A stretch of DNA of 49,663 nt from JAUYIV01 sp035464675. GTDB taxonomy: Bacteria; Actinomycetota; Acidimicrobiia; Spongiisociales; UBA11373. The translations under genes and the position numbers were made by a program. The stretch covers positions 1 to 49,663 of the forward strand of contig DATHSA010000032.1 of NCBI GenBank assembly GCA_035464675.1. Direction: 5' to 3'. Position 1 is the stretch's first letter, and each line of letters opens with the position of its first letter. The notes below the pieces were generated by a model that had not been told where the DNA came from, ran no database searches, and saw only the letters and a list, made by a program, of their open reading frames with translations. This document shows, piece after piece, positions 31,122 through 39,439 of the stretch.

Positions 31122-32225
31122 TCACTCTTCGGGAATGTCATCGATCGACACCTTCTCGATCGAGCCCTCACCGTCTTCTTCGTCGCCGTCGTCGTCGTCG
31201 GACTCGTCGAAGGACGACGAGCCCTTCGCCCCGAGCCCGACCGCCTCGAGGACCCGTGCCTGGAGTTGCATGGCCACCTCCGGATTCTCCTTGAGGAAGC
31301 GCTTGGCGTTCTCCCGGCCCTGACCCAACTGATCGTCCTCGTACGTGTACCAGGCGCCGCTCTTGCGAACGACGTCCTGCTCCACGGCGACATCCAGGAG
31401 GCTGCCCTCCCGGGAGATGCCCTCGCCGAACATGATGTCGAACTCCGCCTTGCGGAACGGCGGCGCCACCTTGTTCTTGACGATCTTGGCCACCACCCGG
31501 TTGCCGATCGACTCCTGGCCGTCCTTGATCGTCTGGATGCGACGAACCTCGATACGGGTCGACGAGTAGAACTTCAGGGCACGGCCACCGGGGGTGGTCT
31601 CCGGCGAACCGAACATCACGCCGATCTTCTCTCTGATCTGGTTGATGAAGACGGCCGTCGTGTGCGAGCGGTTGATCGTGCCGGCGAGCTTGCGGAGCGC
31701 CTGTGACATCAGACGGGCCTGCAGGCCGACATGGGTGTCGCCCATTTCGCCTTCGATCTCGGCCCGGGGCACCAGGGCGGCCACCGAGTCGATGATCACC
31801 ACGTCGAGCGCCCCCGACCGGATCAGCATGTCGGTGATCTCGAGCGCCTGCTCCCCGGTGTCGGGCTGCGAGATCAGGAGCTCGTCGACGTCGACGCCCA
31901 GCTTGGCGGCATAGCCCGGATCGAGGGCGTGCTCGGCGTCGATGAAGGCGGCGATGCCCCCGTTGCGCTGAGCCTCGGCGGCGATGTGGAGGGCAAGCGA
32001 GGTCTTTCCCGAACCCTCCGGACCGTATATCTCCACGATGCGGCCGCGGGGGACCCCGCCGATGCCGAGGGCGAGGTCGAGGGAAAGGGCCCCCGTCGGG
32101 ATGGCGTCGATCTTCACGACGTTCTCCGCGCCGAGACGCATGATCGATCCCTGCCCGTACTGCTTGTGAATCTGCGAGAGGGCCATCTCCAGGGACTTGT
32201 CTCGTTCCACCTTGGGCTCCTTCAT
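31122..32225 (-). CDS. recA: recombinase RecA
   Basis: The ATG at 32225 gives MKEPKVERDKSLEMALSQI, with GGGGGAG about 9 bp upstream. The 367-aa protein has Walker A GPEGSGKT (68-75), DAEHALDP, the Walker B region VVIIDSVAALVP, the FINQIREKIGVMFG signature and a long acidic C-terminal tail (SFDESDDDDGDEEDGEG). It performs strand exchange and activates LexA cleavage. An SOS box lies 104 bp upstream. No recX gene follows, unlike in many actinobacteria. Confidence 0.97.
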   Translation of the reverse strand: MKEPKVERDKSLEMALSQIHKQYGQGSIMRLGAENVVKIDAIPTGALSLDLALGIGGVPRGRIVEIYGPEGSGKTSLALHIAAEAQRNGGIAAFIDAEHALDPGYAAKLGVDVDELLISQPDTGEQALEITDMLIRSGALDVVIIDSVAALVPRAEIEGEMGDTHVGLQARLMSQALRKLAGTINRSHTTAVFINQIREKIGVMFGSPETTPGGRALKFYSSTRIEVRRIQTIKDGQESIGNRVVAKIVKNKVAPPFRKAEFDIMFGEGISREGSLLDVAVEQDVVRKSGAWYTYEDDQLGQGRENAKRFLKENPEVAMQLQARVLEAVGLGAKGSSSFDESDDDDGDEEDGEGSIEKVSIDDIPEE

Positions 32226-32328
32226 GGATTGCTCTCCCCCGGACGCTACGACGGGCCTGTGACACTTCCCGGAGAGAATCACATCAATGGTATTACATCG
32301 ATGAGGTCTTCGGGTGACCGAACACTAC

Positions 32329-32342
32329 CGAACACCTGTTCG
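32329..32342. promoter_or_regulatory. SOS box upstream of recA
   Basis: CGAACACCTGTTCG matches CGAAC-N4-GTTCG perfectly, 104 bp before the recA start. A TAGTGT hexamer just downstream on the recA strand could be a -10 element. Confidence 0.85.
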
Positions 32343-32399
32343 ATAGGCAAGGAGCCTCTCGAGCCTCCAGCCGCCAGGAAGGGAATCGCCGACGACGCC

Positions 32400-32948
32400 T
32401 TACTGCTTGCGGCTCAGTTCGAACTCGTCCAACACCTCGTATCGGGCACCTCCGGCGCCGAGACGGCTCTGGTAGAGGGTCACCCGATCGATCCTCATGG
32501 CGACGTCGGGGAACGGGTCGCCCCTCACCACGGGCCGCACATCCTCGGGGGGCCGCATGCGGGCGATCGTGAGGTGGGGGCGGAACGGCCGGTCCTCGGG
32601 ATCGAACCCGGCCGACTCGAGGGCGTCGTCGACGGCGGCGGCCACATCCGAGAGCGGCTCCTCGCCCCGGGCCACGCCGATCCAGAGCACCGAGGCCCGC
32701 GACGACCGGGGGAACGCCCCGAGCCGGCCCCACGCCATCGGGAAGGCCTCGCCGAGATCGGCGTCGTCGAGGGCATGGCGGATCAGGTCGACCTCGGCCT
32801 CCTCCAACTCGCCGAGGAAGCGGAGTGTCAGGTGCCACTTCTCGGGAGGGACAGCCCTCCCCGGCATCTCCACCACGTGGTCGGACACCAGGTGGGCGAG
32901 ACGATGGCGCGTCTCGTCGTCGAGAGGCACCGCCGCGAACACCCTCAT
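32400..32948 (-). CDS. thpR: RNA 2',3'-cyclic phosphodiesterase (LigT/ThpR)
   Basis: The ATG at 32948 overlaps the cinA stop (ATGA) and gives MRVFAAVPLDDETRHRLAHL. The 182-aa protein has both HxTx catalytic motifs of the 2H phosphoesterase superfamily, HLTL in EKWHLTLRFLGE and HLTI in RPHLTIARM. It hydrolyses 2',3'-cyclic phosphates at RNA ends. thpR next to cinA is a recurrent actinobacterial arrangement. Confidence 0.92.
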   Translation of the reverse strand: MRVFAAVPLDDETRHRLAHLVSDHVVEMPGRAVPPEKWHLTLRFLGELEEAEVDLIRHALDDADLGEAFPMAWGRLGAFPRSSRASVLWIGVARGEEPLSDVAAAVDDALESAGFDPEDRPFRPHLTIARMRPPEDVRPVVRGDPFPDVAMRIDRVTLYQSRLGAGGARYEVLDEFELSRKQ

Positions 32949-34198
32949 CGAGCCGACCACCACTCCCCTGCCACGGCCAGCCGGATCAGATGCAGCGCGG
33001 TCGTCGTGCTGTAGGTGCGGACCCGCTCCCGGTCGCCCGGCAGGGTGAAGCGCCGCGCCCGGACATCCTCCGGAGTCCGCACCGCGAACACCATGGTGCC
33101 AGCGGGCTGCTCGAGGGACTCGGGACCGGCAGAGCCGGTGACCGCCACCACGACGTCGGCTTCGAGGCGCTCACTTGCGCCCCGGGCCATGGCGATGGCG
33201 GTCTCCTCGCTCACCAGGCCGTGCTCGTCGATCACCCCGGCCGGCACGCCGAGCACCGACTCCTTCGCCTCCCGGTCATAGGCGACGATCGAACCCCGGA
33301 ACACCTTCGACGACCCGGGAACGCCGGTGATCGCGGCCGCCACCAGACCCCCGGTCGCCGACTCCGCCGTGCCCAGGGACCATCCCCGGTCGGCGCACCC
33401 CGTCAACACGATCCGCTCGACCGTGTCATCGTCGGCTCCGAACACCAGGCGGCCGAGACGGCGCCGGATCTCGTCCTCCAGCGGCTGGACCATCCCGCGC
33501 GCCTCCTCGCGCGTCGCAGCACGCGCCGTCAACCTCAGCTTGATCTCGCCGCCTGATGCGAGAAAGGCCAACGTCGGGTTGGCGCTGGCTGCGTACAGGT
33601 CGCCGAGTTGCTCGGCGATCCGGGACTCCGACTCGCCCCAGGTACGCAGCAGCCGGCTGACCAGCACTCCGCGCTCATCACCCGCCCGGTCGACCAGGAA
33701 CGGGATGACGTGCTGGTTGAGCATCGGACGCATCTCCTCAGGGACGCCCGGAAGAGCGAAGACCCAGCACGATCCGATCCGCATACGGACTCCCGGCGCG
33801 GTTCCCTTGGCGTTGGCGATCAGTTCCGAGCCTTCGGGGTGCTCGGCCTGGCGCAGGTTGGTCTCGGGCATCTCCCGTCCACGCCGTTCCCAAAGATCGC
33901 GGAGATGAGCGGCGTAGTCGTCCGAGAAGGCCATCTGGACACCCGCGGCGGCAGCAAGCGCCTCCCGCGTCAGGTCGTCCTGGGTGGGCCCCAGCCCGCC
34001 GGTGAGGACCAGGGCGTCGGCGCGTCGGGTGGCCTCGGTGACGGCATCGGTGAGCCGGGCGAGGTTGTCACCCACGACCGACTGCCGATAGTGGGAGAGG
34101 CCGGCATCGGCGAGCGCCTCCCCGATCTCGGCGCCGTTGCCGTTGAGGATCTGACCGAGCAGCAGCTCGGTTCCCACCGCGAGTACCTCGACGATCAC
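32945..34198 (-). CDS. cinA: CinA-like protein (nicotinamide-nucleotide amidase domain)
   Basis: The start is GTG 34198, overlapping the rimO stop (GTGA), for 417 aa. The N-terminal COG1058 (MoaB-fold) domain has EVLAVGTELLLGQILN and LTGGLGPTQDDLTREA; the C-terminal PncC-type amidase domain has GTAESATGGLVAAAITGVPGSS and VTGSAGPE. CinA proteins take part in pyridine nucleotide recycling. No pgsA lies between rimO and cinA, unlike in some relatives. Confidence 0.93.
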   Translation of the reverse strand: MIVEVLAVGTELLLGQILNGNGAEIGEALADAGLSHYRQSVVGDNLARLTDAVTEATRRADALVLTGGLGPTQDDLTREALAAAAGVQMAFSDDYAAHLRDLWERRGREMPETNLRQAEHPEGSELIANAKGTAPGVRMRIGSCWVFALPGVPEEMRPMLNQHVIPFLVDRAGDERGVLVSRLLRTWGESESRIAEQLGDLYAASANPTLAFLASGGEIKLRLTARAATREEARGMVQPLEDEIRRRLGRLVFGADDDTVERIVLTGCADRGWSLGTAESATGGLVAAAITGVPGSSKVFRGSIVAYDREAKESVLGVPAGVIDEHGLVSEETAIAMARGASERLEADVVVAVTGSAGPESLEQPAGTMVFAVRTPEDVRARRFTLPGDRERVRTYSTTTALHLIRLAVAGEWWSAR

Positions 34199-35502
34199 GC
34201 GACGACCTCGGCGGCGAGGTCGGAACCGTATGACGCGGTGACGCGTGCCCGGAGCCACTCTCCAGGTGCGCCGCGATCGAGGAGGATGACGCCATCGATC
34301 TCGGGAGCCTCCCGGTACGACCGCGCCACGGGCGTGCCGTCCTCCACCTGGTCGACGACCACGTCGAGCACGCGATCGACTTGCGCGGCGTTCCTCCGGG
34401 CCGTGATGTCGTCCTGGATCGACTGGAGCCGGCGTGTCCGTTCGGCCGCCTCATCCGCGGCAACCGGATCAGGCAGGGATGCCGCCGGGGTTCCCTCCTC
34501 CGGTGAGTAGGGGAAGAACCCGGCCCAGTCCAGTTCGGCCTCCTCGAGAAACGACTCCAGGAGATCGACGTCGTCCTCGGTCTCTCCCGGGAACCCGACG
34601 ATGAAGGAGGACCTGAACGCAGCGTCGGGATTGGCGTCACGGATCGTGCGGATCATCTCGAGGTGGCGTTCGCCGTCTCCGGGCCGGCGCATCGCCCTCA
34701 GAAGCCGGCCCGACGCGTGCTGCAGGCTCAGGTCGAAGTAGGGCGCGACCACCGGGTTGGAGGACATCTCCTCGATCAGCGCCGAGGTGATCTCCCGTGG
34801 GTAGAGGTAGAGCAGGCGCAGTGCCCGGAGCCCCTCGACATCGGACACGAATCGGAGCAGGTCGACGATCCCCCCTGGAGCGGCGATGTCGCGTCCGTAG
34901 GCAGCGAGGTCCTGGGCGACGAGGACCACCTCACCGACACCTGCCTCGGCAAGGCCCGCGATCTCCTCGCGGATCCCCACCGGAGGCCGCGACCGCTGCG
35001 TGCCCCGGAACTGTGGGATCGCACAGAAGGAACAGGTCTTGTCGCAACCCTCGGCGACCTTCACGTACGCGTACGGGGTCGCCGGCGTGGGCCGCCGCAC
35101 CTCGTAGAGGATGTCCATCGGGCTGGTGTGAAGCCGAACCGGCTGCCATCCCGTCAGGCGGTCGAGATCGTCGATCAGCTCGCCGTACCGCTCCATGCCG
35201 AGGACGGCGTCGGCCTCGGGAAGCGCCTCGCCGAGTTCGGATTGATAGCGCTGGGCCATGCAGCCGAGGACCACCAGCCGGGCATCGGAACGCTTGCGGT
35301 CGGCATGGTCCAGGATCGTGTCGATCGACTCCTTCCTCGCCGCCTCGATGAACGCGCAGGTGTTGATCATCACCACATCGGCCTGCTCCGGGGAGGCGGC
35401 GGAGACATACCCGGAGGCGCCGAGGCGCGCCTCCAGCTTGTCCGAGTCGACCTGGTTCTTGGCGCAGCCCAGCGTGGTCAGCCACACCGTGGGGGCGGTC
35501 AC
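34195..35502 (-). CDS. rimO: ribosomal protein S12 methylthiotransferase
   Basis: The start is GTG 35502, overlapping the flavin reductase stop, for 435 aa. The N-terminal cluster cysteines are in TLGCAKNQVDSD (the RimO-type signature), NTCAF and LGCMAQ. The radical-SAM site is EGCDKTCSFCAIP, FIVGFPGET follows, and the C-terminus is a TRAM domain. RimO thiomethylates Asp89 of ribosomal protein S12. It is a paralogue of miaB 5 kb away; the ALGCAKNQ-type N-terminus separates them. Confidence 0.95.
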   Translation of the reverse strand: MTAPTVWLTTLGCAKNQVDSDKLEARLGASGYVSAASPEQADVVMINTCAFIEAARKESIDTILDHADRKRSDARLVVLGCMAQRYQSELGEALPEADAVLGMERYGELIDDLDRLTGWQPVRLHTSPMDILYEVRRPTPATPYAYVKVAEGCDKTCSFCAIPQFRGTQRSRPPVGIREEIAGLAEAGVGEVVLVAQDLAAYGRDIAAPGGIVDLLRFVSDVEGLRALRLLYLYPREITSALIEEMSSNPVVAPYFDLSLQHASGRLLRAMRRPGDGERHLEMIRTIRDANPDAAFRSSFIVGFPGETEDDVDLLESFLEEAELDWAGFFPYSPEEGTPAASLPDPVAADEAAERTRRLQSIQDDITARRNAAQVDRVLDVVVDQVEDGTPVARSYREAPEIDGVILLDRGAPGEWLRARVTASYGSDLAAEVVA

Positions 35503-36011
35503 GACTCGTCCCTCAGGTAGCGGCCCCGGAAGTACTGCAGGGGCTCGGTGACATCGGAGAGGTCGAGACGGTCGACCACGCCGTCGACCAGCGCGTAGAT
35601 CCCGGTCTCGGTGTGGCCCGTGAAGCTGCAGAAGGCCCTCGTGCCGATCGAAGGGATCAGTGGCCCCCAGGGCGTGTCGTCCGGGTCGAGGCCCACGAAC
35701 AAGCCCCCCGGGCTGGGGCGGATCCCGGCGAAACGGTCGGAGATCTCCCTGTGCTGCGCTTCGAGGACGTGGACCACGAATCCTCCACTCTCGGCGATCG
35801 CGGACCAGAGGTCGGTCGTCGTCCCGCAGAGGAAGAAGATCCGCGACGGTTCGCCCTCGGCGACCACGAGCGAGGAGACGGTGAGGCCGGTGCGCTCTTC
35901 GGGCCCGCCGGAGGTGATGACGGTCACCGGCGCGGCGAGACGCCCGCGAAAGCGGCGAATCGGATCACGCAGGTCTTCGGGGTCGGCGAACGGGTGCTCG
36001 TCGTGGATCAC
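35499..36011 (-). CDS. flavin reductase-like (FMN-binding split-barrel) protein
   Basis: The GTG at 36011 gives (M)IHDEHPFADPEDLRDPI, 170 aa in total. The sequence RFRGRLAAPVTVITSGGPEERTGLTVSSLVVAEGEP is typical of the flavin-reductase-like split barrel that binds FMN, and LDPDDTPWGPLI with RAFCSFTGHTETGIYALV fits the remainder. It is probably an NAD(P)H:flavin oxidoreductase or flavin-binding protein with unknown partner. It leads the rimO-cinA-thpR operon and may be translated from a leaderless mRNA. Confidence 0.78.
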   Translation of the reverse strand: MIHDEHPFADPEDLRDPIRRFRGRLAAPVTVITSGGPEERTGLTVSSLVVAEGEPSRIFFLCGTTTDLWSAIAESGGFVVHVLEAQHREISDRFAGIRPSPGGLFVGLDPDDTPWGPLIPSIGTRAFCSFTGHTETGIYALVDGVVDRLDLSDVTEPLQYFRGRYLRDES

Positions 36012-36019
36012 GAGGGGAA

Positions 36020-36025
36020 ACCGTA
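36020..36025 (-). promoter_or_regulatory. putative -10 element of the flavin reductase-rimO-cinA operon
   Basis: TACGGT on the minus strand lies 8 bp before the GTG at 36011, with no Shine-Dalgarno site, suggesting leaderless transcription. Confidence 0.35.
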
Positions 36026-36090
36026 GCGACGCGGTGCGACCTCGCAGCCGGTGTTGCCCGACCCGGACGCGACGGCCAACATGACCGCCG

Positions 36091-36858
36091 GTGCCCACAC
36101 GCCGTGACCTCCGTATCGCCCTCGAGGCGGCCGACGCCGCCGATGCGGTGACGTCGACGAGATTCCGAGCCCGCGACCTCGCCGTGGAGACAAAGGCGGA
36201 TCGAACACCGGTGTCGGAGGCAGACAGAGCCGCCGAGGACGCGATCCGCTCCGTGATCACCGCGGCCAACCCGGCGGACGGGATCCTTGGCGAGGAGTAC
36301 GGCGAGAAGGGCGGATCGGGCCGCCGCTGGATCATCGACCCGATCGACGCCACCGTGAACTACGTGCGGGGCGTCCCCGTGTGGGGGTCGCTGATCGCCC
36401 TCGAAGAGGACGGTGAGCTGGTCGTCGGCGTGGTGTCCTCGCCCGCCCTCGGCACGCGATGGTGGGCGATGCGAGGCGCCGGTGCGTGGCGGAACGCCGA
36501 GCGGATCGACGTGTCGTCGGTGGACGGCCTCGGTGAGGCGCACCTGTCGTTCAACGCCTTGAAGGCGTGCTTCACCGCCGGGATCGGCGACCAGGTGATC
36601 GACTTGAGCCACCGCTGCGAACGCGTGCGTGGCTTTGGCGACTTCTGGTCGTTCATGCTCCTCGCTGAAGGTGCCATCGACGTGGTGATCGAGCCGATCG
36701 CCGCCGTGTGGGATCTCGCTCCCCTCCAGGTGATCGTCGAGGAGGCGGGAGGGACGATGACCGACCTCGCGGGTCACCGCACGATCGAGAGCGGGAACGC
36801 AGTGGCCACAAACGGGCCGCTCCATCAGGAGGTGCTGGAGATCCTGGGGCGGGCGTAA
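36091..36858 (+). CDS. inositol monophosphatase-family phosphatase, histidinol-phosphatase (HisN)-like
   Basis: The start is GTG 36091, for 255 aa. The metal-binding motifs are GEEYGEKGG and IDPIDATVNYVRGVPVWGSLIAL; the YVRGVPVW string is closer to HisN histidinol phosphatases than to suhB. The C-terminal AVWDLAPLQVIVEEAGG motif is intact. The usual DPIDGT motif reads DPIDAT, with Ala for Gly. It probably dephosphorylates histidinol phosphate or a related sugar phosphate. It is divergent from the flavin reductase operon. Confidence 0.8.
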   Translation: MPTRRDLRIALEAADAADAVTSTRFRARDLAVETKADRTPVSEADRAAEDAIRSVITAANPADGILGEEYGEKGGSGRRWIIDPIDATVNYVRGVPVWGSLIALEEDGELVVGVVSSPALGTRWWAMRGAGAWRNAERIDVSSVDGLGEAHLSFNALKACFTAGIGDQVIDLSHRCERVRGFGDFWSFMLLAEGAIDVVIEPIAAVWDLAPLQVIVEEAGGTMTDLAGHRTIESGNAVATNGPLHQEVLEILGRA

Positions 36859-36860
36859 TG

Positions 36861-37014
36861 GCCCGTCGTCCATCGCCCGTCCGCCCGTCGCCCGTTGCCC
36901 GTTGCCCGTTGCCCGTTGCCCGCAAGAACGCCAAGGCTCCCGTCCAACGCGTCTCTTGCGAATTGCGAATTGCCAATTGCCATTTGCCAATTGCGGCCGA
37001 GCGTCAGCGAGGCC
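36861..37014. repeat. heptad-repeat hairpin element B
   Basis: The left arm ends in four exact GCCCGTT units (36890-36917) after degenerate GCCCGTC copies. The core is an inverted repeat, GCAAGAACGC (36922-36931) with GCGTCTCTTGC (36949-36959). The right arm has five units, GAATTGC twice, CAATTGC, CATTTGC and CAATTGC (36960-36994). The right boundary GCCGAGCGTCAGCGAGGC is nearly the complement of the left boundary of element A. It lies between two convergent genes and overlaps the end of the second. Confidence 0.8.
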
Positions 37015-37285
37015 CTGCCTCCAGATCCGCGATCGCCTGGAGAGGGCCGGGGCCGAGGATCGCCGAGAGGCGCCGCCAGCCCTGTGGGGAGACCTTGCCG
37101 GAGGCGTCGACCTCTTCGGCCGCCTCGGCGATCGCATCGGGGAAACGGCCGTAGACGCCCACCTGATCGAGCTCGGCGGCCCGCGTGGCCGCCTGGCGAG
37201 CCTTGTCGGCATCACCGGTCTGGAGCGCCTGGAGGGCCTGCTCGGCCGCCGTCAGGGCCCGTCGCTGTTGCTGGCCGTCGGTCAT
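37004..37285 (-). CDS. small hypothetical protein, 93 aa
   Basis: The start is ATG 37285, with GGGGA 1-5 bp upstream. The protein MTDGQQQRRALTAAEQALQALQTGDADKARQAATRAAEL continues with a second helical part, and the whole looks alpha-helical like a small TPR-type fold. No family was recognised. Its stop codon lies inside the boundary sequence of element B, so its last few residues could derive from insertion of that element. It is 37 bp downstream of the E2 gene stop and on the same strand. Confidence 0.55.
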   Translation of the reverse strand: MTDGQQQRRALTAAEQALQALQTGDADKARQAATRAAELDQVGVYGRFPDAIAEAAEEVDASGKVSPQGWRRLSAILGPGPLQAIADLEAGPR

Positions 37286-37322
37286 GTCCCCGACGCTAGG
37301 CGCCCCGGCGCCGCTGTGACGG

Positions 37323-38462
37323 TCAGCCGCGGGTCTCGATGGCCGAGACGATCGCGCTCATGAACTCCCGCCCCAAGGCGCCGTCTATCACCCGGTGGTC
37401 GTAGGAGAGCGATAGGGGCATCTCCCGGGCCACCACGACCTCCCCGCCGCGGACCACCGGCCGCTCCTCGGCACGCCCGACCGACAGGATCGCCGTGGTC
37501 CCGTACGGGATGATCGGCGTGCCGTACCCGCCGCCGACGGCGCCGATGTTGGAGAGCGTGAACGTGGCGCCCCGAAGGTCCTTGGGAGCGATGGATCGAT
37601 CCCGCGCCGCCGCCGCCAGGGAGACGATCTCCTCCGCCAGGTCCTCGATCGTCCGTCCCGGCACCCCGCGCACCACGGCGACCATCAAACCCTCAGGTGT
37701 CTCCACCGCGAAGCCCAGGTCGTAGTGCTTCTTCAACACCAGGGTCTCGCCGTCGAGCGACGCGTTGAACGCCGGGTACTCGGCGAGGAGCGGAGCGATG
37801 GCGGTCATCAGCACCGCCTCGAGAGGGATCTGCTTCCCGGTCGACTCGGCCAACCGGGACCGCTCGGTGAGGATCCCTCCGGCGTCGGCGGCGCCGTACG
37901 TTGTGACGTGGGGGATCTCCTGCCATGAGCGGGTGAGGTTGCGCGCGATCGCCAGCCGTGTTGGAGACAGCCGGACCCGCTCCACCGGCCCGGCGCCGTC
38001 GGCGGCTGCCTCGACATCCTCGCGAGTGATCCGCCCTCCGGGACCGGTCCCGGCGACGCCGGCCAGGTCGACGCCCTTGGAGGCGGCCAGTCGGCGGACG
38101 AGTGGCAGCGCCGCCGGAGCCGAGGAGGGAGCCGCGTCGGGAGCCTCCTCCAGCGTCCCCACGATCGGAGCCGCCGGACGGGACTCGGCCGGCGCCGGCT
38201 CCGCCGACGGTGACCATGACTCGCCTGCGTCGCCGATAACGAGAAGGATCTCCCCCACCTCCAGCGTCGCGCCTTCCGCGGCGCCGTGGTGGAGAACCGT
38301 CCCCGCCTTCGGCGCCGGGATGTCCACCACGGCCTTGTCGGTCTCGAGCTCGACGACGGGCTGGTCGAGCGCGACCTCGCCGCCGACCGGCACCAGCCAT
38401 CGCACCACCGTGGCCTCGGTGAGGCCCTCGCCGATGTCGGGGAGGCGAAACTCGAATGCCAT
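37323..38462 (-). CDS. 2-oxoacid dehydrogenase E2 component (dihydrolipoamide acyltransferase)
   Basis: The ATG at 38462 shares one base with the E1 beta stop (TGATG). The 379-aa protein has one N-terminal lipoyl domain with the lipoylated Lys in ELETDKAVVDI, an Ala/Pro-rich linker, a peripheral-subunit-binding domain (PLVRRLAASKGVDLAGVAGTG), and the catalytic acyltransferase domain with the final SLSYDHRVIDGA motif. With E1 alpha and beta it makes acyl-CoA from a 2-oxoacid. Whether this is pyruvate or a branched-chain 2-oxoacid cannot be told. No E3 gene lies here. Confidence 0.93.
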   Translation of the reverse strand: MAFEFRLPDIGEGLTEATVVRWLVPVGGEVALDQPVVELETDKAVVDIPAPKAGTVLHHGAAEGATLEVGEILLVIGDAGESWSPSAEPAPAESRPAAPIVGTLEEAPDAAPSSAPAALPLVRRLAASKGVDLAGVAGTGPGGRITREDVEAAADGAGPVERVRLSPTRLAIARNLTRSWQEIPHVTTYGAADAGGILTERSRLAESTGKQIPLEAVLMTAIAPLLAEYPAFNASLDGETLVLKKHYDLGFAVETPEGLMVAVVRGVPGRTIEDLAEEIVSLAAAARDRSIAPKDLRGATFTLSNIGAVGGGYGTPIIPYGTTAILSVGRAEERPVVRGGEVVVAREMPLSLSYDHRVIDGALGREFMSAIVSAIETRG

Positions 38463-39439
38463 CAGCCCTCCAGCACCCGGCGAGCGGCGGAGACGATACT
38501 GTCGACCCCGGGGATGTAGTGGTGCTCGGTGCGCTTGAGGGGCACCACGGTGTCCCACCCCGTGACCCGCTCCACCGGGGCGAGCAGCGAGTACAGCGCT
38601 CCCTCCTGGATGATCGCCGCCACCTCCGAGGCGAGGCCGGCCGTACGGTGGCCTTCGGTGGCGACGACCACCCGACCCGTCTTGCGAGCCGTCGCCAGGA
38701 CGCTGTCGCGGTCGAGAGGTGAGAGGGTGCGCAGGTCGACCACCTCCGCCGAGACGCCGTCGGAATCGAGTGCCTCGGCGGCGCGGCGGGCATCCCGGAG
38801 CACCGCCCCGTACGAGATGATCGACAGGTCCGACCCCTCCTCGACCACCCTGGCCTGGCCGATCGGCACCGTGTAATGACCCTCGGCGACCTCTTCCTTG
38901 ATCGCCCGATACACCCGGATCGGCTCGAGGAACACCACCGGGTCGGGTTCGGCGATCGCGGCGAGCATCAGGCCCTTGGCGTCGGCCGGGGTCCCGGGCG
39001 CCACGACCTTGATCCCCGGCGTGTGGGCAAAGATCGCCTCCGACGACTCGCTGTGGTGCTCGGCGGCGCCGATCCCTCCGCCGAAGGGGATGCGGATCAC
39101 CATCGGCGCGGTGAACCGGTGGTTGGAGCGGTTGCGGATCCGGCCGACGTGGCTGACCACCTGGTCGAACGCCGGGTAGGCGAACCCGAGGAATTGGATC
39201 TCGGCGACCGGGCGAAGGCCGCCGATGGCCATCCCGAAGGCCGCCCCGACGATCCCGGACTCGGCCACCGGGGTGTCGATCACCCGTCTGGACCCGTGGC
39301 GCTCCTGAAGGCCGTCGGTCACCCGGAACACTCCCCCGGTTCGGCCGACGTCCTCGCCGAGCAGCACCACCCGCTCGTCCTCTGCCAGAGCGATGTCGAG
39401 GGCATCGTTGAGCGCCTGGGCGAGGTTCATGTCACTCAT
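38462..39439 (-). CDS. 2-oxoacid dehydrogenase E1 component, beta subunit
   Basis: The ATG at 39439 lies inside the end of the E1 alpha gene, with GGAGGA upstream and an 8-bp overlap. The 325-aa protein has VVLLGEDVGRTGGVFRVT, TPVAESGIVGAAFGMA, EIQFLGFAYPAFDQ and a C-terminal transketolase-type domain (IISYGAVLRDARRAAE, VVDLRTLSPLD). It forms the heterotetrameric E1 with the alpha subunit. The motifs fit PdhB and BkdB equally well. Confidence 0.93.
   Translation of the reverse strand: MSDMNLAQALNDALDIALAEDERVVLLGEDVGRTGGVFRVTDGLQERHGSRRVIDTPVAESGIVGAAFGMAIGGLRPVAEIQFLGFAYPAFDQVVSHVGRIRNRSNHRFTAPMVIRIPFGGGIGAAEHHSESSEAIFAHTPGIKVVAPGTPADAKGLMLAAIAEPDPVVFLEPIRVYRAIKEEVAEGHYTVPIGQARVVEEGSDLSIISYGAVLRDARRAAEALDSDGVSAEVVDLRTLSPLDRDSVLATARKTGRVVVATEGHRTAGLASEVAAIIQEGALYSLLAPVERVTGWDTVVPLKRTEHHYIPGVDSIVSAARRVLEG

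Noticed and set aside
36861..37014. CRISPR array
   Set aside because: Repeat units are 7 bp with no spacers, and no cas genes are present; the period is far too short.
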